A DNA stretch of 64,000 nucleotides from an uncultured Opitutia bacterium (lineage in GTDB: Bacteria > Verrucomicrobiota > Verrucomicrobiia > Opitutales > Opitutaceae), in assembly GCA_903834135.1 (NCBI GenBank), contig CAILHZ010000010.1, positions 1 through 64,000 of the forward strand. The letters run 5' to 3'. Below are positions 26,825-36,476 of the stretch, in pieces. Positions within the stretch are counted from its first letter, which is position 1, and each line of letters starts with the position of its first letter. Under the pieces are notes generated by a model. It was not told the DNA's origin. It saw only the letters and a program-made list of their open reading frames with translations, and did not search any database. The position numbers and the translations under genes are program-made.

Positions 26825-27993
26825 GCGAGTTTAACCTCAGGTTTTCTGCGGCTAAAAAAACCAACTAAATGAATACTAAATTGAAACAATAGGCCCCCTG
26901 TCATTAGAAGACACGCTATGTAAGGAAGTTGCCAGCTTGGGTTTCTTACTACTTGTAAGATTGCTGTTCTATCCTGATTTGCGAATCCGCTTTGATAAAA
27001 TGTAAGGCCATGTGTTCTTAAAGGATTATTCATGTAGATGAGTACTTCCCTGGTAGACTGATTGGAATCTTCATGAAGTCTTACCAAACTAGAAAAGTTT
27101 TTTGGAATATCTGTACCAGGATAGACGTCGTGACTAAATTTAACTAAAGTAAGAGAGAACGGTAAGTAGCGTCTTGTAGCACGCATCGCTATTTTCCAAG
27201 TCTTACCTTTATAATCAAACTTTTGAACAGGCATTGCTGGATCTGCAGAGACTAGCCAAGTGCCAAGACTTCCTTCTGAGCCTACAAGTTCAATACTCGC
27301 AGCAGGCTCATTTCTCTCATTATCTTTAACAGTTACTGCAAGGGGCATTAACACTGCTTGGGTGCCAACGCCTTGGGTTGCAGGAGCAGCAGGGGCATTG
27401 GGTGCTTGAGCACGTGACGCAATTTCTGCATTAGGGAAAAATTGCTTAGCAACGATTTGAAATGGAATTTGAGGGACTTGAACTGTTTTAAGATCAGCCA
27501 CTAGATCTAAAGGTATTGAAGTAACGTCGTCTATTTTAGGATCACTTACATCCGTAATAACGAGTTCATTTTGGCGTTGGCTTTCTGCGTAGTTCTTCGT
27601 TTGGCCATTATCTAAGACGATGTCGTTATCTTGCTGAAGTAGGCCACTTAAGAGTTCACCCACCAGAAGCATGATGAGCCCTAAGTGGGTAATCCAAATC
27701 CCAAATTTGCGCCACGACAGATGCAGGCGGCTAATTTGAGCAATAATAAGATTAATAAAAAGTAGGCCTCCTATGCAGTAACCGCCTGGGAAAACTGGAA
27801 ACGGAAACTCCGTACCAGGAATCTTCACCATAATAAACAGACTATGAAAGAATTTCTGTTGTACCCCGTATACTCCCAGATCGGTTTGAGCTAGGGTCGC
27901 CCAAAATACTAAAATGATCGAAAGTCCTAGAAGGACTACCGTCAAACGCAGTGACACGAAAAAGTCTTTAAATTGGCGAAGCAGTGCGGTCAT
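26821..27993 (-). CDS. resB: Cytochrome c biogenesis protein ResB
   Basis: ResB/CcsB partner of the system II heme lyase; it keeps apocytochrome thiols reduced or presents the apoprotein at the periplasmic face. The order is membrane segment (LTVVLLGLSIILVFWATLAQ), a conserved GVYGVQQKFFHS region, two further segments (GYCIGGLLFINLIIAQI; WITHLGLIMLLVGELLSGL), a large periplasmic domain with LVRLHEDSNQSTREVLIYMNNPLR, and a last segment near 365. Length 390. It precedes and overlaps ccsA, so the two are one operon. Start ATG 27993; no clear promoter was called in the divergent gap to pxpB. Confidence 0.88.
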   Translation of the reverse strand: MTALLRQFKDFFVSLRLTVVLLGLSIILVFWATLAQTDLGVYGVQQKFFHSLFIMVKIPGTEFPFPVFPGGYCIGGLLFINLIIAQISRLHLSWRKFGIWITHLGLIMLLVGELLSGLLQQDNDIVLDNGQTKNYAESQRQNELVITDVSDPKIDDVTSIPLDLVADLKTVQVPQIPFQIVAKQFFPNAEIASRAQAPNAPAAPATQGVGTQAVLMPLAVTVKDNERNEPAASIELVGSEGSLGTWLVSADPAMPVQKFDYKGKTWKIAMRATRRYLPFSLTLVKFSHDVYPGTDIPKNFSSLVRLHEDSNQSTREVLIYMNNPLRTHGLTFYQSGFANQDRTAILQVVRNPSWQLPYIACLLMTGGLLFQFSIHLVGFFSRRKPEVKLA

Positions 27994-28247
27994 GTGGGAT
28001 TACCTTATTATCTTACACTTCAAGGCAGATGCAATTTTCTTTAAACAAAGTTGAGTTTTAATGCCTAAAATTGAGTTATTATCAGTTATTTAAGGCTAAA
28101 GCTTATGTTAATCTAATAGGTCAATGGCCTAACAATGCATTTACACTGCGCTAGGGTATCCAAATCCTAAGAGTGCTTTTTTTGTAGACGCATATTTTGC
28201 TATGTTCCGTATCGCCTGAAACTCTAAAACATGCCTACACTACTTAC
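27994..28247. other. Divergent intergenic region resB / pxpB
   Basis: About 250 bases that must carry promoters for both directions. A TTG at 28197 would extend pxpB by 17 codons, but that extension has no family match, so I treat it as leader. An imperfect palindrome TAGGTCAATGGCCTA lies near 28120. No confident -10/-35 pair was found. Confidence 0.35.
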
Positions 28248-28979
28248 ATGCAAGTAAGACTCAGAACCCAAGTCATTACGTTTTGCGCTTTAGGAGATTC
28301 AGCACTTGAAATCAAATTAGGTTCAGCTTCAGAAACAGGCGTCTTAGAGCGTATTCAAGTACTTGCATCAGCCTTAAGAAAAGAAACCGCTTTATGGATA
28401 ATAGATATCTTACCGGTGTACGGAACAGTAGCTGTTTTTTATAATCCAATAAAAATGCCACCGGGTACAGCAAGTCCTTACGAGTTTGCCTGTACCTGGA
28501 TTAAAGCACTCGCAGTTAAATCAGGAGTACTTGCCAGACGTACCCCCACATTAAATAAACGCGCAAAGCCTGTAGAAATTCCTGTCTGCTATGATAAGTC
28601 ACTTGGGCAAGATCTTGAAAGTGTTGCTGCAAAAGCAAAGCTTTCAATTGAAGCACTTATAAAACTACACACTAGTGTTACGTATCACGTACATGCGGTT
28701 GGTTTTGCTCCCGGATTTCCGTATTTAGCAGGGCTAAGTAGTAAGCTGCATACGCCGCGTCTTCAGACACCCCGTCAGAAAGTACCTGCAGGATCTGTTG
28801 GTATTGGAGGCGATCACACTGGAGTGTATCCTTTTTCAACTCCAGGTGGTTGGAATTTAATCGGTCAAACTCCACTTACTTTATTTGATATTACATGGGA
28901 TTCACCTGCACTGTTACATGTGGGTGATCAGGTCATTTTTAAGGCTATTTCAAAAGAGGAATTTTCTATATGGAAGTAA
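28248..28979 (+). CDS. pxpB: 5-oxoprolinase subunit PxpB (KipI family)
   Basis: One of the three subunits of the ATP-dependent 5-oxoprolinase that opens 5-oxoproline to glutamate. I choose ATG 28248 (243 residues) because homology-like sequence starts with VRLRTQVITFCALGDSALEI. Typical features are VVPxY-like ILPVYGTVAVFYNP, VEIPVCYDKSLGQDLE, VGFAPGFPYLAGL and TPRQKVPAGSVGIGGDHTGVYP with STPGGWNLIG. It overlaps pxpC by 10 bp, and pxpA follows, making a full pxpBCA operon. Confidence 0.93.
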   Translation: MQVRLRTQVITFCALGDSALEIKLGSASETGVLERIQVLASALRKETALWIIDILPVYGTVAVFYNPIKMPPGTASPYEFACTWIKALAVKSGVLARRTPTLNKRAKPVEIPVCYDKSLGQDLESVAAKAKLSIEALIKLHTSVTYHVHAVGFAPGFPYLAGLSSKLHTPRLQTPRQKVPAGSVGIGGDHTGVYPFSTPGGWNLIGQTPLTLFDITWDSPALLHVGDQVIFKAISKEEFSIWK

Positions 28980-29908
28980 AAATCCATAAAGCAGGTCTTT
29001 TAACAACCGTCCAAGATCTAGGCCGTACTGGGCATAGAAGTTCTGGGGTACCTGTGTGTGGCCCAATGGACACGGTTGCTTTTAGGTTAGCAAATTTACT
29101 TGTAGGTAATAACGAAACTACAGCTGCTTTAGAAATTACACTGCTTGGGCCTGAAATTGAATTTTCAGAAGACAGATTAATTGCTGTATGCGGAGCTCAA
29201 CTCTCAGGCATAGAAGTTAATAGACCGCATTTAATTAAAAAAGGACAAAAACTTAATCTCGGTGCATGTACCAGTGGAGTACGCTCTTATCTCGCAATTT
29301 CAGGAGGTATTACAACAGAGCTTATTCTTGGATCTCAGAGTACCTATTTGCGTGGATCATTTGGCGGCTTTAAAGGCAGAGCTTTAAAACAGGGAGATCT
29401 ACTTAGTTTAGGTAAGGGCCGTACGCTTAAAGAGGGTTTAGCAAAGTTTTATTTATCCGGTTCTCCCATACCTCCTTACAGTTCAGCTTTAACACTACGA
29501 GTTACTGTAGGTGCTCAGCATTCTGAATTTGCGGCCGGATTATTTACACAATCTTTTAAGGTAAGTCCTGTCTCAGACCGCATGGGACTTAGGCTTCAAG
29601 GCAAAGCCTTACAAAGAAAAGTAAGTAAAGAGTTAACGTCTAGTGCAGTTGTCTGTGGTACAATTCAAGTGCCAGCAGATGGGCAGCCTATTATTTTAAT
29701 GGCTGATGCACAGACACTAGGAGGTTATCCTCAGATTGCTCATGTCTGCGCAGTTGATCTTCCCTTAGTGGCACAATTAAAAGCCTTAGACGCTGTTGAA
29801 TTTAGTTTAATTGCACTCAGTCACGCACATGAATTACTTAGACAAAGAGAACATGAGATTTCGCTTATTCGTGAAGGACTAAGCGAGCGCTTTTATTTCT
29901 CTGCATAA
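28970..29908 (+). CDS. pxpC: 5-oxoprolinase subunit PxpC (KipA / biotin-dependent carboxyltransferase-like)
   Basis: Second subunit of 5-oxoprolinase, with the allophanate-hydrolase subunit 2 fold. The start MEVKIHKAGLLTTVQDLGRT and GVPVCGPMDTVAFRLAN are family hallmarks. Also present are ALEITLLGPEIEF, SYLAISGGI, VSDRMGLRLQG and a C-terminal GYPQIAHVCAVDLPLVAQL. Length 312 is normal. The start overlaps pxpB by 10 bp and the stop is 3 bp before pxpA, so the three proteins should be made together. Confidence 0.94.
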   Translation: MEVKIHKAGLLTTVQDLGRTGHRSSGVPVCGPMDTVAFRLANLLVGNNETTAALEITLLGPEIEFSEDRLIAVCGAQLSGIEVNRPHLIKKGQKLNLGACTSGVRSYLAISGGITTELILGSQSTYLRGSFGGFKGRALKQGDLLSLGKGRTLKEGLAKFYLSGSPIPPYSSALTLRVTVGAQHSEFAAGLFTQSFKVSPVSDRMGLRLQGKALQRKVSKELTSSAVVCGTIQVPADGQPIILMADAQTLGGYPQIAHVCAVDLPLVAQLKALDAVEFSLIALSHAHELLRQREHEISLIREGLSERFYFSA

Positions 29909-29911
29909 CTT

Positions 29912-30670
29912 ATGCAACGCGTAATCGATCTTAACTGTGATGTGGGTGAGGGTGGGCTTCATGATGTTGAACTCATGCAGCTGATTACCTCTGCAAATAT
30001 TTCTTGTGGTGCACATGCTGGGACAAAAGAAACAATTCAGACTGCACTGCATGCTGCCTTTAAAGCAGGTGTTTCTGTGGGTGCGCATCCTGGCATCGCT
30101 GATAAAAAAGGATTTGGAAGAACAGTAAAAAAAGTTAAACCCCAAGACGCTTATGATTTAGTGTATCAGCAAGTGTCAGACTTTTGCCTGCTTGCTGCTA
30201 GGCAGGGAATTCGAGTGATGCATGTTAAGCCCCATGGAGCACTCTATAATGCATCCGCTAAAGATCAGGACGTGGCTTACGCGATTGCGCACGCTGTTAG
30301 TGATGCAGATCCACGTCTTGTGTTATTTGGGCTCGCTGGAAGTGCCTCAATATTTGAGGCCCGTGAGATGGGACTTAAAGTAGCTGAGGAAGTCTTTGCA
30401 GATCGTACCTATCAGTCTGATGGTAGTCTTACACCCCGTGGAAATTTAAATGCAACTGTACAGAAGGGTGATGAGGCAGCCTCGCAAGCCTTAGATGCGA
30501 TTGAAAAAAACTACGTTGAAGCAACTGATGGAACACGTTTACCCATGGCTATTAATACCATTTGTGTACACGGAGATAACCCCAATGTCTTGGAGATTGC
30601 TTGGAGCGTAAGGAGTATGCTTAACCGCTCAGGCTATACACTGAAGCCGTTTGCTCACGGCTTAGTTTAA
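29912..30670 (+). CDS. pxpA: 5-oxoprolinase subunit PxpA (LamB/YcsF family)
   Basis: Third 5-oxoprolinase subunit, a 252-residue LamB/YcsF protein. Signatures are IDLNCDVGEG at residues 4-13, SANISCGAHAG, GVSVGAHPGIADKKGFGR and VKPHGALYN, followed by EVFADRTYQSDGSLTPRG and ICVHGDNP. The complex lets the cell recycle 5-oxoproline, a damage product of glutamate and glutamine. The stop lies only 4 bp from the convergent ychF stop. Confidence 0.95.
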   Translation: MQRVIDLNCDVGEGGLHDVELMQLITSANISCGAHAGTKETIQTALHAAFKAGVSVGAHPGIADKKGFGRTVKKVKPQDAYDLVYQQVSDFCLLAARQGIRVMHVKPHGALYNASAKDQDVAYAIAHAVSDADPRLVLFGLAGSASIFEAREMGLKVAEEVFADRTYQSDGSLTPRGNLNATVQKGDEAASQALDAIEKNYVEATDGTRLPMAINTICVHGDNPNVLEIAWSVRSMLNRSGYTLKPFAHGLV

Positions 30671-30674
30671 CCCA

Positions 30675-31778
30675 TTAATTACCGAAGCGGAAAATCGCTA
30701 CGTCTCCATCTGCGAAGACGTATTCTTTTCCTTCTAAGCGGTACTTACCTGCATCACGTGCAGCAGCGATACTGCCCAAACGAGCAAGATCTTCGTAGCT
30801 GACGATTTCTGCTTTGATAAAGTTCTTTTCAAAATCCGTATGAATGACGCCAGCAGCTTGAGGTGCTTTCCAACCTTTTCTAATGGTCCAAGCTCTGACT
30901 TCTTTTTCACCTGCTGTGAAATACGTCATAAGGCCTAATAGGCCATACGTAGAACGAATCAGTGAAGAGACACCGGAATCATCTACCCCTAAATCTTTAA
31001 GAAACGCTTTTGCTTCTTCTGGAGGTAAGTCGATTAATTCAGATTCAATACGTGCACTGATTGGAACGTAGGCTGCGTCATGGTGAGCTTTAACAAATTC
31101 AGCTACTTTTTTAACAAATGGATTTGCCTCTGCATTAACAAGATCACTCTCCGCTACATTACAGGCGTACAAGACTGGCTTACCGCTTAAGAGCTGGAAT
31201 AGTTTCAGCAACTTAGCTTCCTCTTCTTGAACGGGTAAAATATTTGCAGGCTTATTTGCATTTAAATGCGGTACTAAGCGCTCAAGTAGGGTGAGTTCAG
31301 CTTGAGCTTCTTTATCTCCACTTTTTGCTTTCTTCTGTGTTTTATCGATTCGTTTTTGAACGTTATCTAAATCCGATAAAATAAGTTCTGTAGTAACAAT
31401 ATCAATGTCACGGACTGGATCTACTCCGCCCATCGTATGAATAACATCAGAATCCTCGAAGCATCTTACAACATGAACAATCGCATCCACTTCACGGATG
31501 TTCGCTAAAAATTGATTACCTAAGCCTTCACCCTTACTTGCACCTGCAACAAGGCCTGCGATGTCCACAAATTCGATGGCTGCAGGAATAATGACGGTTG
31601 TCTTAGCTATTTTTTGTAGCACATACATGCGTTCATCAGGAACGACTACGACGCCCACATTGGGGTCGATCGTACAGAAGGGGTAATTAGCCGCCTCGGC
31701 CTTACGGGAGCGCGTAAGGGCATTAAAAAGAGTAGATTTGCCTACATTGGGCAGTCCGACGATACCTGCTTTTAGCAT
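30675..31778 (-). CDS. ychF: Redox-regulated ATPase YchF (Obg-like)
   Basis: Translation-associated P-loop ATPase of the OBG family. G1 is GLPNVGKST (residues 8-16), followed by [14 protein letters not shown] and G3 [17 protein letters not shown]. In place of the GTPase NKxD it has NVAE, the change that gives YchF its ATP preference. A coiled-coil insertion lies near 120-160 and a TGS domain forms the C-terminus ([17 protein letters not shown]). Length 367 is normal. It is divergent from rpsP. Confidence 0.97.
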   Translation of the reverse strand: MLKAGIVGLPNVGKSTLFNALTRSRKAEAANYPFCTIDPNVGVVVVPDERMYVLQKIAKTTVIIPAAIEFVDIAGLVAGASKGEGLGNQFLANIREVDAIVHVVRCFEDSDVIHTMGGVDPVRDIDIVTTELILSDLDNVQKRIDKTQKKAKSGDKEAQAELTLLERLVPHLNANKPANILPVQEEEAKLLKLFQLLSGKPVLYACNVAESDLVNAEANPFVKKVAEFVKAHHDAAYVPISARIESELIDLPPEEAKAFLKDLGVDDSGVSSLIRSTYGLLGLMTYFTAGEKEVRAWTIRKGWKAPQAAGVIHTDFEKNFIKAEIVSYEDLARLGSIAAARDAGKYRLEGKEYVFADGDVAIFRFGN

Positions 31779-31841
31779 AAGGGGACCACCGTCACCGCCA
31801 AAAAGAGGGGGGTCAATTGAAATTAACGTTATTCTAACGGC

Positions 31842-31870
31842 TTGACACCCGGTTTCGTGACCTGTGCACT
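31842..31870 (+). promoter_or_regulatory. Probable sigma-70 promoter of rpsP-trmD-rplS
   Basis: A perfect -35 TTGACA at 31842-31847 is followed after 17 bases by TGCACT at 31865-31870, a weak -10. The predicted start is about 35 bases before the rpsP ATG at 31911. The -35 is strong, the -10 only partial. Confidence 0.45.
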
Positions 31871-31910
31871 GTTCGGCTTTTCAAGTCAATTCAGGCCCTA
31901 AGCAATCTCT

Positions 31911-32165
31911 ATGGCACTCAAAATTCGTCTCACTCGTATTGGAACCACCCACCAACCGCATTACCGCGTAGTTGTGGCTGAGGCACGTTCACGCCGCGAC
32001 GGCGACCCAACTGAAGTTATTGGCACCTATGATCCACGTGCTAAAGCTAACGGTGTTAAGCTCAAGCTTGACCGCGTAGACTACTGGTTATCCAAAGGCG
32101 CTAAGCCAACAGATACCCTCCACGCACTCATCAAGAAAGCTCGTCGTTCAGTAACCGCTGCTTAA
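31911..32165 (+). CDS. rpsP: Small ribosomal subunit protein bS16
   Basis: 30S assembly protein. The 84 residues are typical: MALKIRLTRIGTTHQPHYRV, VVAEARSRRDGDPTEVIGTYDP and RVDYWLSKGAKPTDTLHALIKKA. The family order in many bacteria is rpsP-rimM-trmD-rplS; here rimM is missing and about 100 bases with a terminator-like hairpin lead straight to trmD. There is no Shine-Dalgarno before the ATG. Confidence 0.97.
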   Translation: MALKIRLTRIGTTHQPHYRVVVAEARSRRDGDPTEVIGTYDPRAKANGVKLKLDRVDYWLSKGAKPTDTLHALIKKARRSVTAA

Positions 32166-32233
32166 TAAGGGGTTACGGCTTTTTTAGGCCGCCTCCGGCA
32201 GGGTGCTAGACCCGACCTCAAGGACTCTTTTCA

Positions 32234-32262
32234 AACCTCGGATTCACATTCCGGGGTTTTTA
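32234..32262 (+). terminator. Terminator-like hairpin between rpsP and trmD
   Basis: AACCTCGG pairs with CCGGGGTT (one G-U pair) around a 9-base loop, followed by TTTTTA. It ends only 5 bases before the trmD start, so it may partly terminate or attenuate transcription, or control access to the trmD start codon. Confidence 0.6.
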
Positions 32263-32267
32263 TATTT

Positions 32268-32939
32268 ATGCTCAGAATCGACGTTATCACCCTCTTCCCC
32301 AAGATGTTAGATGGTTTCTTAACTGAAAGCATTCTGGGTCGTGGCTGCTCTGCTGGCTTACTTGAGGTGAAGGTTCACGATTTAAGGCGCTGGTGCTTAG
32401 ATAAGCATAAAAAAGCCGATGATAGCCCTTTTGGCGGGGGTGCGGGTATGGTCCTTAAGCCAGAGCCTGTCTTTGCCGCTATAGAGGAGCTCCAGACTCC
32501 AGGCTGTAAGCGTATCTATTTAACCCCAGACGGCGTACGCTTGTCTCCTAGCATAGCTAAAGGGCTATCCAAGCTAGAGCATATCATTTTTTTAAGTGGG
32601 CACTATGAAGGCATAGACCAAAGGATCAGGGATTCAGTCATAGACCAGGAGATTAGTATAGGGGATTATGTCCTAACTAATGGCACTTTAGCAGCGGCTG
32701 TGACCATCGATTGTTTAAGCCGTTTTATTCCTGGCGTATTAGGTGAGGAAAAGTCATTGACGCACGAATCCTTCAATGGCAAGTTGCTCGACTTTCCTCA
32801 ATACACGCGTCCCGCTGAGTTTCGTGGTATACCAGTACCCGAAGTTCTTCTCTCCGGTAATCATTCCGAAATAGAGAAATGGCGAGACTCACGTGCACTG
32901 GAGAAAACTCGCTCAGTCAGACCAGATTTACTAACATAA
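32268..32939 (+). CDS. trmD: tRNA (guanine-N1)-methyltransferase
   Basis: Methylates G37 next to the anticodon of tRNAs reading CNN codons, using S-adenosylmethionine, to prevent frameshifting. Trefoil-knot SPOUT enzyme with the expected sequence: [61 protein letters not shown] and [12 protein letters not shown], then [17 protein letters not shown] and [13 protein letters not shown] at the end. Length 223 is normal. It lies 10 bp before rplS. Confidence 0.97.
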   Translation: MLRIDVITLFPKMLDGFLTESILGRGCSAGLLEVKVHDLRRWCLDKHKKADDSPFGGGAGMVLKPEPVFAAIEELQTPGCKRIYLTPDGVRLSPSIAKGLSKLEHIIFLSGHYEGIDQRIRDSVIDQEISIGDYVLTNGTLAAAVTIDCLSRFIPGVLGEEKSLTHESFNGKLLDFPQYTRPAEFRGIPVPEVLLSGNHSEIEKWRDSRALEKTRSVRPDLLT

Positions 32940-32949
32940 AGTCATAGCT

Positions 32950-33354
32950 ATGAACCCGATAATCAATCTCATCACCCAAGAACAGGTGAAAAAAGATCTG
33001 CCTCCTTTCAAGGTAGGCGATGGCGTACGCGTACACACAAAGGTACGTGAAGGCGACAAAGAGCGTACCCAGATCTTCTCTGGAATAGTGATCGCCCGCA
33101 AGGGTTGGGGCATCCATGAAACCTTTACTGTTCGCCGTATTAGTTATGGCGAAGGTGTAGAACGTGTTTTCCCGGTTAACTCACCTAACGTTGAGAAGAT
33201 CGAAATTGAACGCGAATCCGAGCCAATGCGCGCACGCTTGTACTACCTACGTGGTCGTACCGGTAAGGCAGCTGTGGCAATCCGTGAAAAAGAACGGCGT
33301 ACAGAAGCCGTTGCTCCTGCAGCATCAGCAGCTGCTGTTCCTGCAGCTTCGTAA
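32950..33354 (+). CDS. rplS: Large ribosomal subunit protein bL19
   Basis: Located at the 30S-50S interface. The 134-residue sequence has the L19 core ([75 protein letters not shown]). A short Ala-rich tail after RRTEAVAP is extra. The rpsP-trmD-rplS order supports the call. A strong terminator follows at 33379. Confidence 0.97.
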   Translation: MNPIINLITQEQVKKDLPPFKVGDGVRVHTKVREGDKERTQIFSGIVIARKGWGIHETFTVRRISYGEGVERVFPVNSPNVEKIEIERESEPMRARLYYLRGRTGKAAVAIREKERRTEAVAPAASAAAVPAAS

Positions 33355-33378
33355 TCGAGTAACGATTAAATATTTCCC

Positions 33379-33412
33379 AAGCTCCGCGTCTTCACTGATT
33401 CGGAGCTTTTTT
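33379..33412 (+). terminator. Rho-independent terminator after rplS
   Basis: AAGCTCCG pairs perfectly with CGGAGCTT around an 18-base loop region and runs into six T. It ends the rpsP-trmD-rplS unit. Confidence 0.9.
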
Positions 33413-33523
33413 GTGCCGTAATAAAGGCACCGTTCAACGACTTTACCTTATAGGAGGTTTTATTATTTGAGCTTTCACTCTTGATCAGGCTCTCCTAAGT
33501 TTATTTCGACTTTCGTTTCTATT

Positions 33524-35515
33524 ATGCCACTTCAAACACACCTTCTTTCCCAAGCAGCTAACCAAGCACGCGGCCTAGCTATTGATGCAATACATGCCTG
33601 CAGCTCAGGTCATCTCGGTCTTCCCTTGGGATGTGCCGATATGGGAGCTGTTCTTTTTGGCGATGCATTAAGCCATAATCCTGATCAACCGCGCTGGTTA
33701 AACCGCGACCGCTTTATTTTATCTGCAGGTCATGGCAGTATGTTTATCTATGCTTGGCTGCACTTAAGTGGCTATGCGGTTTCTTTAGAGGAAGTAAAAA
33801 AGTTTCGTCAGTTACATAGCTTAACACCTGGGCATCCAGAATTTCGTGAAACTCCAGGAGTTGAAGCTACTACAGGTCCCTTAGGACAAGGTGTAGGAAA
33901 TGCCGTAGGTATGGCAATTGCAGGTCAAATGGCTGCAGCACGTTTCAATACAGCTGAGCACACCTTATTTGATTATCATGTAATCGCACTTGCTGGAGAC
34001 GGATGTATGCAAGAAGGAGTTGCTATGGAAGCAGCTGCTTTTGCAGGGCACCAAAAGCTTGATAACTTAATTTTAATTTATGATTCAAACGATGTGACCC
34101 TCGATGCAATGGCATCGAAAACACAAAGTGAAAATGCAGCAGCTCGTTTCAAGGCAATTGGCTGGGATGTACAAACAGTCGATGGCCACGATATGGAAGT
34201 TTTCTCACGTGCATTTAAGAAAGCAAAGAAATCTACATCGGGTAGACCTCAATTAATTATTGCTAAGACAATCATTGGGAAAGGCATTGCTGAAGTACAA
34301 GGCACTGCAAAAGGGCACGGTGAGGGTGGAGCAAAGTTTGCAGAGACAGCTCGTGCAAGTATTGGCTTACCAAAAGAGCCTCACTTCTTTGTTAGTGAAG
34401 ACGTACGTACTTATTTTGCTGACCATAAGAAACGTTTAGTACGTCAGTACAAAAAGTGGGAAAAGAATTTCAAAGCGTGGCGTGTAGCAAATCCTGAAAA
34501 AGCAGCTCTGTTAGATTCTGCATCAGTACGTCCTAGCGCTGCACACTTAATGGCTAATGTGCCTGTTTTCCCAGCGGATGCTAAATTATCTGGAACACGT
34601 GCTGCAGGCCGCGATGTTTTACAGCCGCTTGCAAAACAACTCCCGCTGCTCATTTCTGGTAGTGCAGATTTACACGGCTCAACGTACAATTACATCGCTG
34701 AGGATAAAGACTTCGATCCTAGCAACCGTGGTGGTCGTAATTTACGTTATGGTATTCGTGAGCATGCAATGGCTGCGATGAATAACGGTATCGCTTACGA
34801 CGGTCTTTTCCGTACGTCATGTGCAACCTTCTTAGTGTTCGCTGATTATTCGCGTCCTTCGATGCGTATTGCCGCACTTTCGAAACTTCCTGTTATTTAT
34901 ATTTATACGCACGACTCAATCGGAGTTGGCGAAGATGGTCCTACGCATCAACCTGTTGAAACGATTTCTGCACTTCGTTTAATTCCTGGTTTTGACGTGA
35001 TTCGTCCAGCTGACTTAGAAGAAACAGTGGGTGCATTTGCAGCAGCTTTAGAAAATACCGATGGGCCAACGTTAATTGCACTGACTCGTCAGGCAGTACC
35101 AAACTTAAACGATATTCCTTCTCACATTCGTAGAGCAGGTGTTCTTAAGGGTGGTTATGTTGCACTCCAAGAAACTGCGCCACTTACCCATCTGCTTTTA
35201 TCAGCAGGCAGTGAACTTTCTTTAGCTCTTGATGCTGCAAAGCAACTTGGTGCAGGAACACGTGTTGTTTCAATGCCATCTTTTGAACGCTTTGATAAAC
35301 AATCTAAAGAATACCGTGATAGCATTATTCCTCCAAGCTGCAGAAAGCGTGTAGCTGTTGAGGCTGGTGTTACTGATTTATGGAGAAAGTACGTCGGTCT
35401 GGATGGTGCTGTGGTAGGCATTAACCGCTTTGGTATCAGTGCTCCTTCTCCAGTTGTTTATAAGGAATTAGGAATTACGACTGAGGCAGTTGTTAAGGCT
35501 GCAAGTAGTTTGTAA
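33524..35515 (+). CDS. tkt: Transketolase
   Basis: Thiamine-diphosphate enzyme of the pentose phosphate pathway that moves two-carbon units between sugar phosphates. The 663 residues are the usual full length. Visible are [14 protein letters not shown] near the start, [37 protein letters not shown], the ThDP motif [18 protein letters not shown] ending in [10 protein letters not shown], the middle domain [15 protein letters not shown] with the catalytic glutamate, and [17 protein letters not shown]. It is a single gene between two terminators. Confidence 0.96.
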   Translation: MPLQTHLLSQAANQARGLAIDAIHACSSGHLGLPLGCADMGAVLFGDALSHNPDQPRWLNRDRFILSAGHGSMFIYAWLHLSGYAVSLEEVKKFRQLHSLTPGHPEFRETPGVEATTGPLGQGVGNAVGMAIAGQMAAARFNTAEHTLFDYHVIALAGDGCMQEGVAMEAAAFAGHQKLDNLILIYDSNDVTLDAMASKTQSENAAARFKAIGWDVQTVDGHDMEVFSRAFKKAKKSTSGRPQLIIAKTIIGKGIAEVQGTAKGHGEGGAKFAETARASIGLPKEPHFFVSEDVRTYFADHKKRLVRQYKKWEKNFKAWRVANPEKAALLDSASVRPSAAHLMANVPVFPADAKLSGTRAAGRDVLQPLAKQLPLLISGSADLHGSTYNYIAEDKDFDPSNRGGRNLRYGIREHAMAAMNNGIAYDGLFRTSCATFLVFADYSRPSMRIAALSKLPVIYIYTHDSIGVGEDGPTHQPVETISALRLIPGFDVIRPADLEETVGAFAAALENTDGPTLIALTRQAVPNLNDIPSHIRRAGVLKGGYVALQETAPLTHLLLSAGSELSLALDAAKQLGAGTRVVSMPSFERFDKQSKEYRDSIIPPSCRKRVAVEAGVTDLWRKYVGLDGAVVGINRFGISAPSPVVYKELGITTEAVVKAASSL

Positions 35516-35543
35516 TAAATAATTACTCTATTTTTATTTCATC

Positions 35544-35581
35544 AAAACCTCTATCTGCTCTAAAGCGGTAGAGGTTTTTTT
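35544..35581 (+). terminator. Rho-independent terminator after tkt
   Basis: AAAACCTCTA pairs with TAGAGGTTTT, followed by further T. It lies 29 bp beyond the tkt stop. Confidence 0.88.
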
Positions 35582-35887
35582 ATTTGGGGGTTTAATCGCA
35601 TGAGTCAGTAGCTTTGCTTTATGCAGATGCTTTAGCTTAGACTTCGGTTCAGCGTGGTCTAAAATAAACTAAGCTAGGTGAAGTACATGATAGGAGTGAT
35701 TTTAAGAAAGTACGCCAAGCATTGAGTCTTCCTGCATAAGCGCTGCGATATGTAGCTTAAGTTTAACTCAGAATCGTCCTCATAGATTTGTATCATTTTG
35801 TAAGCCAGTTGTTTAAATCATATTCAAAAACTCACTTGCGGGATTTGATTAGTTGCCTAACTATATGTCTGTCTGTCTGCACAAACT
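35582..35887. other. Intergenic region upstream of the MarR-RND operon
   Basis: About 300 bases without a supported gene. The right end contains a possible MarR operator (35850-35863) and a tetranucleotide TGTC repeat (35866-35879). The remaining sequence shows only short chance ORFs. Confidence 0.45.
35850..35863. promoter_or_regulatory. Possible MarR operator
   Basis: TAGTTGCCTAACTA has perfect 5-base inverted arms (TAGTT/AACTA) around 4 bases, 24 bases before the marR ATG. MarR repressors usually bind such palindromes in their own promoters. No experimental motif was compared. Confidence 0.4.
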
Positions 35888-36445
35888 ATGACCTACCTTA
35901 TGAAAAAGAATCTGCCACGCTACGAGCAGTTGCTCGAAGCAGCGCAGCTTCATCCAGACTTAGACCCCACAGCCTGTGAGGCATTTCTGCATTTGCTAAG
36001 AACAGGTAGCGAGATCACTCACACAGTCGAAGCCTATCTGTCTGAACATAACTTAACTCAGGGTCGTTTCTTTGTGCTTATGCAGTTAATGGAAGTGTGC
36101 AAGAAGTGTCCTGTTGCAAGAACACCCGCAGAATTAGCAGAGAGTTCTGGTGTGACACGTGCGACGATGACGGGACTTATTGATACATTGGAAAAAGACG
36201 GTCTTGTAAAGCGTCAACCTGACCCAAAAGACCTGCGCATGGTATCTGTTAACCTAACCTATAAAGGAGAGCAGGTTTTACTTGGCGTTCTTCCAGGCCA
36301 TTTTAGGAAAATGGCCCGCATGATGGGGCTATTATCTGAGCCGGACCGTAAAACTCTCGTAAGCTTATTAGCCAAGGTGCTTAAGGCTGTGGAGCAAGAA
36401 GAAGCACAAAATATAGAAAAACAAATTTCAGAACTCATTTCATAA
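35888..36445 (+). CDS. MarR family transcriptional regulator
   Basis: A 185-residue dimeric winged-helix regulator. The helix-turn-helix region is TPAELAESSGVTRATMTGLIDTLEKDGLVKRQ, followed by the wing DPKDLRMVSVNLTYKG. N- and C-terminal helices form the dimer interface. It lies 31 bp before an RND efflux operon on the same strand, so it probably represses that operon and itself until a ligand binds. Start at ATG 35888; ATG 35900 is an alternative. There is no Shine-Dalgarno for either. Confidence 0.9.
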   Translation: MTYLMKKNLPRYEQLLEAAQLHPDLDPTACEAFLHLLRTGSEITHTVEAYLSEHNLTQGRFFVLMQLMEVCKKCPVARTPAELAESSGVTRATMTGLIDTLEKDGLVKRQPDPKDLRMVSVNLTYKGEQVLLGVLPGHFRKMARMMGLLSEPDRKTLVSLLAKVLKAVEQEEAQNIEKQISELIS

Positions 36446-36476
36446 TTTAATCACACTTTTAAAACGCAGTAATCAT

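Noticed and set aside
28197-28247. TTG start for pxpB, adding 17 residues
   Set aside because: The added residues do not look like the family start; ATG 28248 begins where the PxpB pattern begins.
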